Assembly: GCF_014856545.2 (NCBI RefSeq)
Contig: NZ_CP109811.1
Span: 1,172,001-1,236,000 of the forward strand
Source of the DNA: Mesobacillus jeotgali
GTDB lineage: Bacteria; Bacillota; Bacilli; Bacillales; Cytobacillaceae
DNA length: 64,000 nt
Direction: 5' to 3'
How positions within the stretch are numbered: the stretch's first letter is position 1; each line of letters starts with the position of its first letter. Positions 25,450 through 34,485 of this stretch are shown one piece after another. Below the pieces are notes generated by a model. It worked only from the letters and a program-made list of their open reading frames with translations, did not search any database and was not told the origin of the DNA. The position numbers and the translations under genes were made by a program.

Positions 25450-25740
25450 AAACACCTCATTTACAATTCATTTGAATTATAAAAATGATGGGTTATTCAG
25501 TACCTGGTTCAATCGGACCATCCCCTGTCTGCTTTAGTCGGTTTCACAACTTATAAAGCGGGAAGTGATCTGCGACACACACCTCATTTCAAAATGTGGA
25601 GTGATGTTACTGAACGGCTGGGTTAACATTAACGTAGCGCAATGCAACCATCCCCTTGTATGAACGTTGAAACCAGTGTGCTTATAAATCGAATAATATG
25701 TCTTTAACAGACACCTCATTTCGAATTATTGCTTGTTTCC
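25450..25740 (-). repeat. Diverged repeats of about 130 bp upstream of a minus-strand terminator
   Basis: Minus-strand AAATGAGGTGT occurs three times (ending near 25452, 25579 and 25711; spacing 127 and 132 bases). Between copies TTTATAAG and AGGGGATGG recur at matching offsets. The two AGGGGATGG sites each open a 14-codon frame (25607-25651 and 25477-25521) with shared positions (MV-L--V--NP---). No known gene or riboswitch family is recognised in this 577-base gap between hit and ecsA. Confidence 0.6.
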
Positions 25741-25872
25741 CCTTCAAAAATTATGATGCCCCGATTGAAAACATATATGCGAAAAAGTTTCTAAATAAGT
25801 TGAAGCTTTTCCTAAGGGAGCTGTATTTGTTAAAATAACGGTACAGAAATACGAACTGGAAGGACGTTGTAC

Positions 25873-26613
25873 ATGTCTTTATTGGAAATTAACGAGGTAA
25901 CCGGCGGATATACACGAAATCCGGTTTTGAAAAATGTAAGCTTCACTGTCAATAAGAATGAAATTGTGGGATTGATCGGACTGAACGGTGCCGGAAAAAG
26001 TACGACAATCAAGCATGTAATCGGTCTGATGGAGCCGCATAAGGGTGACATTAAGATCAATGGCAGGACCTTTTTGGAAGGCAAGGAAGAATACAGGAAG
26101 CAGTTCACCTTTGTACCTGAAACCCCTATTCTATATGAAGAATTGACTCTTGAAGAGCATCTGCGGCTGACAGCAATGGCCTATGGGCTTGAGGAGAGGG
26201 AGTATGAACAACGCATAGATGCTTTGTTGAAGGAATTCAGGATGAGCAAAAGACTAAAATGGTTCCCGGCCCATTTTTCAAAAGGGATGAAGCAGAAGGT
26301 CATGATCATGTGCGCGTTTTTGGTACAACCTTCCCTTTATATTGTCGATGAGCCATTTGTCGGTCTTGATCCGCTTGGAATTCAATCCTTATTGGACCTG
26401 ATGGACAAGATGAAGGAAAACGGAGCAGGCATTTTGATGTCGACGCATATCCTTGCAACGGCTGAACGATATTGCGATCGTTTTGTCATTCTCCATAATG
26501 GAGAAGTAAGGGCGCATGGAACGCTTGAAGAGCTGCGGGAGCAGTTCAAGATGCCTGGTGCGACACTGGATGATTTGTATATCCAACTGACGAAGGAAGA
26601 AGACTATGTTTAA
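25873..26613 (+). CDS. ecsA: ABC transporter ATP-binding protein EcsA
   Basis: A 246-residue ATPase with Walker A GLNGAGKST, a divergent signature HFSKGMKQKV and Walker B LYIVDEPFVGLD. It works with the membrane protein EcsB; in B. subtilis this pair affects protease secretion, competence, sporulation and intramembrane proteolysis. I chose ATG 25873 after GGAAGGACGTTGTAC over a TTG two codons earlier. Its stop overlaps the ecsB start by 8 bases. Confidence 0.93.
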   Translation: MSLLEINEVTGGYTRNPVLKNVSFTVNKNEIVGLIGLNGAGKSTTIKHVIGLMEPHKGDIKINGRTFLEGKEEYRKQFTFVPETPILYEELTLEEHLRLTAMAYGLEEREYEQRIDALLKEFRMSKRLKWFPAHFSKGMKQKVMIMCAFLVQPSLYIVDEPFVGLDPLGIQSLLDLMDKMKENGAGILMSTHILATAERYCDRFVILHNGEVRAHGTLEELREQFKMPGATLDDLYIQLTKEEDYV

Positions 26614-27817
26614 TCCGCAGCACTTATGGAAGGAGCGATTCGGTACTTTTGCCAAGGAAACCGGAAGCTACCTGCGATACATTTTTAATGGCCATTTAGT
26701 GATTGTCGTCCTGTTTTTATTGGGGACAGCGGCATTCTACTATCAAGAGTGGATTGATACGCTGCAGCCTGAATTCCCTGCCGCTTGGGTAATGGCATTG
26801 ATTCTTGCGACGGTACTTACATACAGCCCAATCCAGACATTTTTGACCGAGGCAGATAAAATATTTCTATTGCCGCTTGAAACCAGATTGGATGATTATT
26901 TCAGGAAATCAATCATATTCAGCCTGAGCCTGCAATCCTATTTATTGCTGATCATACTCGCGGTGCTGATGCCGCTCCATGTAAAAATACATGGTGCTGA
27001 CTTCAAATCGTTTTTCATCTTATTGGTCGCACTCATCCTGATAAAATGGTTCAATATCCTGATCCGCTGGAATGTACAGCATTTTATCGAGAGAAATGTA
27101 AAATTGACTGACAGCATCATTCGTTTTTCAATCAATGTGGTGCTTTTGTATTTTATCTTCTCAGGAGCCCAGCTGATTTTTGCTGCAGTTCCGATTGCTG
27201 CCTTGATCCTGTTGTATTTGTATTATCAAAAACAGGCAAAGGACAAGGGCTTGAAGTGGGAGCAGCTGATCGAGGACGAAGAAAGACGGATGAACGCCTT
27301 TTACCGTGTGGCCAATATGTTTACAGATGTTCCGAAGCTGCGGGACCGCACGAAAAGGAGGAAGTGGCTCGACTGGCTGGTTAACATCTTTCCGTATAAG
27401 CAGGACCTGGCCTTCAGCCATCTTTACTTAAGGACCTTCGCCAGGTCCGGTGATTATTTCGGATTGCTTGTCCGCCTTACACTAATAGGGGGAACAGCAC
27501 TTTATTTCCTTACTTATGGGCCAGGGCAAATTTTTCTTGCATTGCTTTTCATGTATTTGACAGGGTTCCAGCTTTTGCCGTTATGGAACCATCACCAAAA
27601 CAAACTATGGGTAAGTCTGTATCCAGTGCCGGAGAATGCTAGAAAGAAATCCTTTACAAGCCTGTTATTGGGAATCATGATTTTCCAGGCATCTGTATTT
27701 GCGGGGACTGTCCTAATTAAAGGAGAATGGCTGTCAGCAGCAATCGTATTGGCATCCGGAATCGCGTTCTCGCTGTTTTTTGTCTATTTTTACAGCCAGA
27801 GCAAGCTGAAATCCTGA
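26606..27817 (+). CDS. ecsB: ABC transporter membrane protein EcsB
   Basis: A 403-residue membrane protein with several hydrophobic segments (IFNGHLVIVVLFLLGTAAFY, VMALILATVLTY, IIFSLSLQSYLLLIILAVLMP, later VNVVLLYFIFSGAQLIFAAVPIAALI) and a basic cytoplasmic loop near residues 215-265. Length and order match B. subtilis EcsB. Translation is coupled to ecsA by the 8-base overlap. A terminator candidate separates it from ecsC. Confidence 0.92.
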   Translation: MFNPQHLWKERFGTFAKETGSYLRYIFNGHLVIVVLFLLGTAAFYYQEWIDTLQPEFPAAWVMALILATVLTYSPIQTFLTEADKIFLLPLETRLDDYFRKSIIFSLSLQSYLLLIILAVLMPLHVKIHGADFKSFFILLVALILIKWFNILIRWNVQHFIERNVKLTDSIIRFSINVVLLYFIFSGAQLIFAAVPIAALILLYLYYQKQAKDKGLKWEQLIEDEERRMNAFYRVANMFTDVPKLRDRTKRRKWLDWLVNIFPYKQDLAFSHLYLRTFARSGDYFGLLVRLTLIGGTALYFLTYGPGQIFLALLFMYLTGFQLLPLWNHHQNKLWVSLYPVPENARKKSFTSLLLGIMIFQASVFAGTVLIKGEWLSAAIVLASGIAFSLFFVYFYSQSKLKS

Positions 27818-27822
27818 TTAAG

Positions 27823-27869
27823 AATCCTTTTCGTAATCGCTTATTGCTTTTATGAAAAGGGTTTTTTTG
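27823..27869 (+). terminator. Terminator after ecsAB
   Basis: AATCCTTTTC (27823-27832) pairs with GAAAAGGGTT (27854-27863) and is followed by TTTTT. ecsC may therefore be transcribed partly on its own. Confidence 0.7.
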
Positions 27870-27918
27870 AATCGTTTTTGCCTTTGGTACGTATTAGTAA
27901 AAACAAGGGGTGAAAGCT

Positions 27919-28640
27919 TTGAATGAATATGAGTTGAAAGTTTATGAAGAGGTTCTCGCCTGGAAGCGGAAGCTGAATAAACGCTCTAGCCTTTTGGCGC
28001 GTGCATCTAAAAGAGCGCAGACAAAAGTGAATGAACTGATTCCAGACAGAGTCCATCAATTCTTAACGGAAAGCATTAAAAATATGGTCAAGGCAACCCT
28101 GGCGGGATCGAATTACACGACGAAAAAGCATCAGGGTACAGGGCTGACTCTTGCAGAGAAAGACCAGGAGCTTCATAAAAAGCTATCTGCATACAAGAGG
28201 ACGGCGGCTGTAGAGGGAGCTGGAACTGGAGCCGGGGGCATACTGCTCGGAATGGCGGATTTTCCATTGCTTTTATCGATAAAATGAAATTTCTGTTCGA
28301 TGCTGCATCTGTATATGGGTTCGATCCATCAAGATATGAAGAAAGGCTATTTATCCTCTATATATTTCAACTGGCATTTTCAAGTGATGAACAACGGAAG
28401 CAGATCCTTGACCTTATAGAAAACTGGGAAGCCAGGAAAGCAGAAATGGCAGAACTGGATTGGCAGCAATTTCAGCAGGAGTACAGAGACTATATTGATT
28501 TTGCCAAAATGCTGCAGCTAATGCCTGGGATTGGGGCTGTTGTAGGAGCCTACGCTAATTATAATCTGCTTGACCAGCTAGGGGAAACAGCAATGAATGC
28601 TTATAGAATGAGAATACTGCAAACACCTCCGCAGCTATGA
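27919..28640 (+). pseudogene. ecsC: ecsC, interrupted by a one-base frameshift
   Basis: Together the two frames encode a complete EcsC-like protein of about 240 residues. Frame one (from TTG 27919, or GTG 27910) ends GMADFPLLLSIK-stop at 28287. Frame two starts MKFLFDAASVYGFD at 28284 and runs to 28640. The run at the junction reads ATAAAATGAAA; one more A would join them as LLSIKMKFLF. The stop and start overlap as ATGA, so the two halves could be made by coupled re-initiation; a sequencing error or real mutation is equally possible. EcsC is the least understood product of the ecs operon. Confidence 0.8.
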
Positions 28641-28658
28641 GCAGCGGAGGTGTTTTTT
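28623..28658 (+). terminator. Terminator of ecsC
   Basis: ACACCTCCGC pairs with GCGGAGGTGT around the ecsC stop codon and is followed by TTTTTT. Confidence 0.88.
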
Positions 28659-28705
28659 GCATGATCAAATAATTGTTGTGGGTGACTTATTTTGTTTTCT
28701 TAATC

Positions 28706-28826
28706 TAGCTCCAGCGCCTAACCCCTCGAGACGCTTCGGTCCTGCCAATGAAGTCAAAGAACGACTTCACTGTCAGGCCCTCCAGCGCTTGTCGGGGCTG
28801 AACGAAGCGCTTGCGCTTTTTGTTTT
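28706..28826 (-). repeat. Post-stop GC-rich repeat after yhaA
   Basis: On the minus strand the yhaA stop is followed by AAAACAAAAAGCGCAAGCGC, then TTCAGCCCCGACAAGCGCTG and GGCCTGACAGTGAAGTCGTT. About 110 bases match the repeat block at 63517-63835 nearly base for base. Confidence 0.85.
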
Positions 28827-30035
28827 TTATGCTAATGTCTCGCTTTTTTCGTGTTTGTTTTGTTCCTGTGTTTGATAGTTGAGTGCGGCCGCGCAAAGAG
28901 TCTTTGCCGCGATGACCATCGCTTTTTCATCAAAATCGAACCTTGGGTGATGGTGTGGGTATGACCCGTCTGTTTCCGGCTTTGCTCCAGTGAAGAAGAA
29001 GGTGCCCTTTACATTCTGCAGGTAGTAGGCAAAGTCCTCGCCACCCATTTGAAGGTCGCTTTCTTCTATTTTTGTCACTTCCGGTACCTTACATGCACAG
29101 TCAATCAGGAACTCTGTTTCTGCTCCATGGTTGACGACGGCTGGATAGCCTTTCTCATACTGGTAATCATAGGTGCAATCTGTTGCCAGGCAGGTGCCAT
29201 GGACTACTTTTTCAATTTCCGTTGCAATGAAATCCCTGGTTGATTCGTTGAATGTCCTTACTGTGCCGATCAGCTTTGCTTTATCGGCAATTACATTAAA
29301 GGCATTGTCTGCAACGAATGAACCGACTGTCACGACAGCGGAATCAACAGGATCGACACGTCGGCTGACAATTTGCTGTAAAGTCGATACGAGCTGAGCT
29401 CCAGCGACGATGGCGTCCTTTGTTTTATGCGGCTGGGCGCCGTGCCCGCCTTTTCCCTGTATCGCTATTTCAAACCGGTCTGCTGCTGCCATGATTGGCC
29501 CAATCCTGTATTGGATGGTTCCTGTCGGCTCAGTTGCCCACAAATGGGTGCCGAAAATTACATCTACGTCTTCAAGACAGCCGTCTTCAATCATCGAGAT
29601 TGCCCCGCCTGGAGCGTACTCCTCAGCATGCTGGTGAATCATCACATACGTACCCTGCAAATTTTCCCTGTTTTCAAAGAGTACCTTTGCAAGCACCAAT
29701 AATGTCGCTGTGTGCCCATCATGGCCGCATGCATGCATCACACCGGGAACTAATGATTTATATGGTACATCTTTCTCGTCCTGAATCGGCAGGGCATCAA
29801 AATCAGCTCTAAGGGCGACCGTTTTTCCAGGCTTTGCACCGTAAATTTTTGCGACTACTCCATTTCCGCCCACATTGGCACGAACCTCAACGCCAAGTTT
29901 TTCATAATACGATTGGATATATTTAGCTGTGTTCACTTCCTGGAAAGACAATTCAGGATGTTGGTGCATATACCGGCGAATTTCCACCATCTCTGGAAAA
30001 AGGTTTTCTATTTTTTTTAAAAGCTGATCCTGCAA
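28827..30035 (-). CDS. yhaA: M20-family amidohydrolase YhaA
   Basis: A 402-residue M20D-type metallohydrolase (N-acyl amino acid amidohydrolase class). Motifs are YMHQHPELSFQE, GVMHACGHDGHTA (metal ligands), HQHAEEYAPGG, the dimerisation domain starting IQGKGGHGAQPHKTKD and the late GGEDFAYYL. Such enzymes remove acyl groups from amino acids or peptides in the cytosol. AAGGAG lies nine bases before TTG 30035, while ATG 30044 abuts the AAGGAG directly; I therefore prefer TTG. The GC-rich repeat starts right after the stop. Confidence 0.88.
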   Translation of the reverse strand: MQDQLLKKIENLFPEMVEIRRYMHQHPELSFQEVNTAKYIQSYYEKLGVEVRANVGGNGVVAKIYGAKPGKTVALRADFDALPIQDEKDVPYKSLVPGVMHACGHDGHTATLLVLAKVLFENRENLQGTYVMIHQHAEEYAPGGAISMIEDGCLEDVDVIFGTHLWATEPTGTIQYRIGPIMAAADRFEIAIQGKGGHGAQPHKTKDAIVAGAQLVSTLQQIVSRRVDPVDSAVVTVGSFVADNAFNVIADKAKLIGTVRTFNESTRDFIATEIEKVVHGTCLATDCTYDYQYEKGYPAVVNHGAETEFLIDCACKVPEVTKIEESDLQMGGEDFAYYLQNVKGTFFFTGAKPETDGSYPHHHPRFDFDEKAMVIAAKTLCAAALNYQTQEQNKHEKSETLA

Positions 30036-30123
30036 TTGATTCATCTCCTTATGTAAAATAGTTTGATAATTTAAATAATTATAGCACATAAATAGAATAA
30101 AAACATTTTAGAATGATAGCAAA

Positions 30124-30148
30124 AGAAGCTCCCAGTAATGGAAGCTTC
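30124..30148 (-). terminator. Terminator of yhfA
   Basis: On the minus strand GAAGCTTCCA-TTAC-TGGGAGCTTC (one G-T pair) is followed by TTTTGC. Confidence 0.75.
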
Positions 30149-30189
30149 GTATATAAATGGAGCCTTTGAGTGGCATCCAGTGTTTTATG

Positions 30190-31581
30190 CTATATCAGGA
30201 ACATCGCCACGATCGTGGTGACAATAAGGCCGATTGTGACCGGAAGCAGATTCCTTCTTGCTAATTCGAACGGATCGACACCGCAAATCGCCGCTGCTGG
30301 AATCAATGCCCAGGGTACAAGGGTACCGCCGCCGACCCATATGCCAGCAATTTGGCCAAGAGCAGTCAGGGTAGCTGCTCCAGCACCTATGGCAGTTGAG
30401 AAAATCGCTGCCACCGAGCCTGCAAGAGAAATCCCTGAAAATCCGGAACCATCAAGGCCAGTAATTGCCCCGACAGCCGTGAGGGTTATCGCACCAACTT
30501 CCGCGCTGAGTGGAACGACAGAAGCCAGTGCCACCCCGAGGTCATTTACAATTCCCTGGGAAGTTTTTGGCAGAAATTCGCCGATTATTTTGGTGAAACC
30601 TGAATCGCCAAGGTAAAAGAATGCGGCAATCGGAATAACTGCGCCGAATACCTTGAAGCCGAACTGGAATCCTTCGATAAGGTAGCTGGTCGTTTTTTCA
30701 AGACCTTTATTCTTGTGTGCTGCGATGGAAATGAGGAGAAGGATGAAGATTGAGGTCCCGCCTACCAGTGCAGTGGCATCGCCCCCCTGTAGGTTGAGAA
30801 GGGACATGGCAGCAACATCTGCTGCAAATAAAACCGGGATCATGAAGGCGAAAAACTTCCTTGCACCTTCTGATAATAAACTGGGGTCACTTGTTTGATC
30901 CATTTCCAGCTGCAACGCACCCTCGCTTTTTAGCTTTCCGCTTTTCATGTCCCTTTTTAATAAGTAGAAAGCGGTGACCGTTGTGACAAGCCCCATCACA
31001 ATGACCAGCGGGATACTTGCCTGAACAACTGAACTGACAGGAATGCCAGCTGCATCAGCGGTTAGTTTTGGAGCAGCCTGGATGACAAAGTCACCGGACA
31101 GGGCAATTCCGTGCCCGAAGAGGTTCATTGCGACAGCTACACCAAGCGCAGGCAATCCGACTCTGACAGCAACCGGTAAAAGGACGGCACCCATCAATGC
31201 GACAGCAGGTGAAGGCCAGAAGAACCAGGAGATGACCATCATGACAATGCCAATCGTCCAATAAGCAAGCGCCGGTGTTTTGATCAGCTTTGCAAACGGA
31301 GATATCATTGCATCATTGATTCCAGTCACAGTAAGTGTCCTGCTCATCGCGACGATAATCGAAATAACAAGAATAGTAGGCAAAAGCTCGGTAATCGCAT
31401 ATATGAAGCTATTGAATATGCTGCTGACCGACCCGCTTAGGGATCCTGTAGCGACGATGGCCAATAAAAAGATACCGGTTATCGATATAAGGGTTGTATC
31501 TCTTTTCATAACCATGAAACCGATAATGAGGAAAATGAATAAAACATATATCCAATGAAGTGCGGATAATTCTACAGCCAT
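30190..31581 (-). CDS. yhfA: YhfA-type membrane permease
   Basis: A 463-residue membrane protein with about twelve hydrophobic segments, starting MAVELSALHWIYVLFIFLII. Conserved stretches include WPSPAVALMGAVLLPVA and GHGIALSGDFVIQAAP. Size and neighbourhood (next to yhaA) match B. subtilis YhfA, a putative organic-acid or amino-acid-type transporter with unproven substrate. AGGAG lies nine bases before ATG 31581; an earlier in-frame ATG at 31608 has no ribosome site. Pairing with the YhaA amidohydrolase suggests uptake and deacylation of a shared substrate (inference). Confidence 0.85.
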   Translation of the reverse strand: MAVELSALHWIYVLFIFLIIGFMVMKRDTTLISITGIFLLAIVATGSLSGSVSSIFNSFIYAITELLPTILVISIIVAMSRTLTVTGINDAMISPFAKLIKTPALAYWTIGIVMMVISWFFWPSPAVALMGAVLLPVAVRVGLPALGVAVAMNLFGHGIALSGDFVIQAAPKLTADAAGIPVSSVVQASIPLVIVMGLVTTVTAFYLLKRDMKSGKLKSEGALQLEMDQTSDPSLLSEGARKFFAFMIPVLFAADVAAMSLLNLQGGDATALVGGTSIFILLLISIAAHKNKGLEKTTSYLIEGFQFGFKVFGAVIPIAAFFYLGDSGFTKIIGEFLPKTSQGIVNDLGVALASVVPLSAEVGAITLTAVGAITGLDGSGFSGISLAGSVAAIFSTAIGAGAATLTALGQIAGIWVGGGTLVPWALIPAAAICGVDPFELARRNLLPVTIGLIVTTIVAMFLI

Positions 31582-31883
31582 GGAATAAAGCTCCTTTCTA
31601 AATGACATGCTGTTTACACTTTGTGCAATATAGGCAAATTTCCTAATTGAGTACTACAGGATATGACGGCCGCGAAAAGGTGTGAGCGGTATGGGGGAAT
31701 TTTTTTCGGTCTCGAGACGGAGAGGAAAAGCTTCTACGGAGGGGTGGAAAATGTCCATCCATCTTTTAATATGAAGCTATGATTCTATCCTGAAAAACCA
31801 GAGTAGGATTAACGCAAAATAAAGGGATTTTCCCAGATGGAAAAGAATAAGTGATTATGTTGGAAAGAAAGAAGGGGGAAGTT
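31582..31883. other. Intergenic region between yhfA and the LiaF-like gene
   Basis: About 300 bases with divergent promoters expected. No gene, hairpin array or clear operator is seen. A start upstream at 31851 for the LiaF-like gene is possible. Confidence 0.5.
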
Positions 31884-32651
31884 TTGGGGACACGTTCGAT
31901 GAATCAGATAGCCGCTGCTGTCATACTTACAGCCATAGGGGTTATTCTGCTGCTAGTCAATTTAGGTGTCATTTCCTTGGAAATAAAAGAGCTTTTTGTC
32001 GTAACATATCCTTTTTTACTCATTGTGTATGGAATAGTGGTTTTGGTGCAGAAACGGTTTGGCTGGGGCGCGTTCATAGTCCTATTTTCATCACTGCTGA
32101 TCATGGACCGTTTTGGTCTGATCGTTTTTCAATTTCTTGATGTTTGGAAGCTTTGGCCTGTGGTGTTGATTTATATTGGTGCAGCCATTCTGTTTAACAG
32201 TAAAAAAATAAAGGTTATTTACCGAACTGATTTACCGTCAGCCAAGGCGATGGAAAATATCCCAGCGTCCGAAACTTCCTTGAAGAAAATTCGAGGGGTA
32301 TCGATGGGCAAGGTAACATTCAAAAAGCAAAACTGGGCAGTCGAACCAATGGATTTATACAATATGATCGGTGAATATTTTATTGATTTCAGTAAGGGCT
32401 TCATTCCTGACAGGGAGACGCCAATAAGGGTGAGAGGCTGGATTGGTGAAGTGAAAATGCTCATTCCTGAGGATGTCCCGGTAAAAATCAATGCTGTCAT
32501 AGGTGTCGGTGAAGTAAAGCTGTTTGATTATTCCCAGGAGCAAATCAAGCATGTAGTCGCATATAAGTCGGATGATTATGATCAGGCAGTGAGAAAGCTG
32601 AACATTACGATTGAATTGAAAATCGGTTCTGTAAGGATTGATCGGGTGTAG
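31884..32651 (+). CDS. LiaF-like membrane regulator of a cell-envelope stress system
   Basis: A protein of about 255 residues with four N-terminal membrane segments (IAAAVILTAIGVILLLVNLG, FVVTYPFLLIVYGIVVLV, GAFIVLFSSLLIMD and WPVVLIYIGAAILF) and a C-terminal beta-rich domain (MDLYNMIGEYFIDFSKGFI, GWIGEVKMLIPEDV) typical of LiaF/VraT. LiaF restrains the LiaS kinase in B. subtilis. The start is uncertain: TTG 31884 follows AAGGGGGAAGT, while ATG 31851 or 31857 would lengthen it. It leads a three-gene operon with the kinase and regulator. Confidence 0.85.
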   Translation: MGTRSMNQIAAAVILTAIGVILLLVNLGVISLEIKELFVVTYPFLLIVYGIVVLVQKRFGWGAFIVLFSSLLIMDRFGLIVFQFLDVWKLWPVVLIYIGAAILFNSKKIKVIYRTDLPSAKAMENIPASETSLKKIRGVSMGKVTFKKQNWAVEPMDLYNMIGEYFIDFSKGFIPDRETPIRVRGWIGEVKMLIPEDVPVKINAVIGVGEVKLFDYSQEQIKHVVAYKSDDYDQAVRKLNITIELKIGSVRIDRV

Positions 32652-32665
32652 GGGGGGAGAAGCAA

Positions 32666-33700
32666 ATGACAAGTATCCGCTTATGGTTTATCCAAACGTT
32701 CTTGATGATGGCTTTTATAACCTCCCTCATCCTCTTTATCGGCCTTCAAGTTTTTTTATTCCTTGTTCCCGACAACGGCCTTTCCACTGCGATGACCTTC
32801 TGGTTTTGGCTGTACAGCTTTCTCATAATGGCTGGTGCCGGGTTTTACTTCAGTTTACGAGGAAGTTATGTAATCAAAGGACGCCTTGGTGACATCTTGC
32901 AGTTTATTGCCACATTGCGCAGAGGTAAATTCACGGAAAGAATTAAAACGGATGAAAAAGATGAGATCGGCCTCATTTCAGAGGAGCTCAATCAGTTATC
33001 TGAATACCTTCAGGAGCAGGTTCATTCATTGCAACGGCTCGCAGAGGAAAAAACAGAGCTATCCAGGACCGCAAAGTCGGCCGCCATCATGGAGGAAAGG
33101 CAAAGGCTTGCCAGGGATCTCCATGATGTAGTCAGCCAACAGCTATTCGCCCTTAGTATGATGTCGTCTGCTTCACTGAGATGGTTTGATCAGGAGCCAG
33201 AAAAGGCTCGAAAGCAGCTGGAGCAAATTTCTGAGATAGCCGGCAAAGCACAGGGGGAAATGAGGGCTCTTCTTCTTCACTTGCGGCCTGTCCAATTGAG
33301 CGGTGAAAGCCTGTGCGAAGGGATCATTAAACTGATCAAGGAGCTGAAGCAAAAAACGAACCTGGCATTTGAAGCAAGTGTCGATGAAATCGAGCATCTT
33401 TCGCAGGCTGCAGAAGAGCATATATTTCGGATTGTCCAGGAAGCACTTTCGAATATACTGCGCCATGCAGAAGCATCAAAGGTGAAATTGGTGCTTACAG
33501 AGGAGCAGAAATACATCCATCTATATATAGGTGACGATGGTAAAGGCTTTGACATCCACGAAGAAAAGATGGCATCTTATGGCCTTAAGACAATGCGGGA
33601 ACGGTGCGAACAAATTGGCGGTACATATAATATCCGTTCAAAAGCGGATGAAGGAACATATATTGAAATACGGATACCGGCTTTGAGGAGGGAAGAGTAA
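32666..33700 (+). CDS. LiaS/VraS-type sensor histidine kinase
   Basis: A 344-residue kinase with two N-terminal membrane helices (about 8-33 and 44-65) and almost no extracellular loop, an intramembrane-sensing design. A HAMP-like region precedes the HisKA_3 motif EERQRLARDLHDVVSQQL with phosphorylated His153, then an ATPase domain (IVQEALSNILRHA, GDDGKGFD, YGLKTMRERCEQIGG). GGGGGGAG precedes ATG 32666. The stop overlaps the regulator start as TAATG. By homology it senses cell-wall-active antibiotics or membrane stress. Confidence 0.9.
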   Translation: MTSIRLWFIQTFLMMAFITSLILFIGLQVFLFLVPDNGLSTAMTFWFWLYSFLIMAGAGFYFSLRGSYVIKGRLGDILQFIATLRRGKFTERIKTDEKDEIGLISEELNQLSEYLQEQVHSLQRLAEEKTELSRTAKSAAIMEERQRLARDLHDVVSQQLFALSMMSSASLRWFDQEPEKARKQLEQISEIAGKAQGEMRALLLHLRPVQLSGESLCEGIIKLIKELKQKTNLAFEASVDEIEHLSQAAEEHIFRIVQEALSNILRHAEASKVKLVLTEEQKYIHLYIGDDGKGFDIHEEKMASYGLKTMRERCEQIGGTYNIRSKADEGTYIEIRIPALRREE

Positions 33701-34341
33701 TGGGGAAAATAAGGATTGCGGTAGTGGATGATCATGAAATGGTACGGAAAGGCATCATTTCCTATTTAGAAACCGAACCGTCAATCGAAATTGTCGGAGA
33801 GGCGGATAGCGGAAAAAAGGCCGTTTCACTTGTTAAGGATACAAAGCCGGATGTTGTCCTGATGGACCTGTTGATGGAGAATGGATCAGGTATTGATGCA
33901 ACCAGAGAGATTCTGAGCTTTTATCCAGAATGCAAAATCATCATCATCACGAGCTTTTATGATGATGAACAAGTTTTTCCGGCTATTGAGGCAGGGGCAT
34001 TCAGCTATATGCTAAAAACTGCGACCGCGTCCGAAGTCATCAAGGCGATTGAAAAAGCCTCTAAAGGGGAGACGGTCATTGAACCAAAAGTGGCCAATAA
34101 AATGATGAAGAGGCTCAGACCGCAGGAGCGCAAGCCGCACGATGAACTGACAGAGCGGGAGCTTGATGTCTTGAAATGTATTGGTGAAGGTATGACAAAC
34201 CAGCAGATCAGCGAAGAGTTATTCATCGGTGTGAAAACCGTCAAAACCCATGTTTCGAATATTTTAGGTAAACTCGGTTTGTCCGACAGAACGCAAGCGG
34301 CTGTTTATGCAAATCGGAACGGCTTGATCAAGTCGACATAA
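33700..34341 (+). CDS. LiaR/VraR-type response regulator (NarL family)
   Basis: A 213-residue regulator: receiver domain with the phosphorylation site VVLMDLLMENG (Asp56) and a LuxR-type DNA-binding domain DELTERELDVLKCIGEGMTN followed by ISEELFIGVKTVKTHVSNIL. Its start overlaps the kinase stop by one base, so the two are co-translated. By family it activates envelope-stress genes when phosphorylated by the upstream kinase. No liaIH-like target genes lie nearby. A terminator follows. Confidence 0.92.
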   Translation: MGKIRIAVVDDHEMVRKGIISYLETEPSIEIVGEADSGKKAVSLVKDTKPDVVLMDLLMENGSGIDATREILSFYPECKIIIITSFYDDEQVFPAIEAGAFSYMLKTATASEVIKAIEKASKGETVIEPKVANKMMKRLRPQERKPHDELTERELDVLKCIGEGMTNQQISEELFIGVKTVKTHVSNILGKLGLSDRTQAAVYANRNGLIKST

Positions 34342-34346
34342 GTGGA

Positions 34347-34376
34347 GGAGAGTGTCACGAGGTGACACCCTCTTTT
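34347..34376 (+). terminator. Terminator of the LiaFSR-like operon
   Basis: GAGAGTGTCAC pairs with GTGACACCCTC (one mismatch) and is followed by TTTT. Confidence 0.75.
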
Positions 34377-34438
34377 ACATTGGAAAAGTCTAATACTTAG
34401 CTGTGCTAGGATGGAGGCGCAAATTGGCGGTAGAACAG

Positions 34439-34475
34439 AAAAAAGCGCCATCCACTACCTGAATGGTGGCGCTAA
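34439..34475 (-). terminator. Terminator of hmoB
   Basis: On the minus strand AGCGCCACCA pairs with TGGATGGCGCT and is followed by TTTTTTC. Confidence 0.82.
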
Positions 34476-34485
34476 AAAGTGACAA

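Noticed and set aside
25534..25719. 61-codon minus-strand frame starting MRCLLKTYYS
   Set aside because: It runs through the diverged repeats without regard to their units, with no ribosome site before its ATG. I kept the repeats themselves as the feature.
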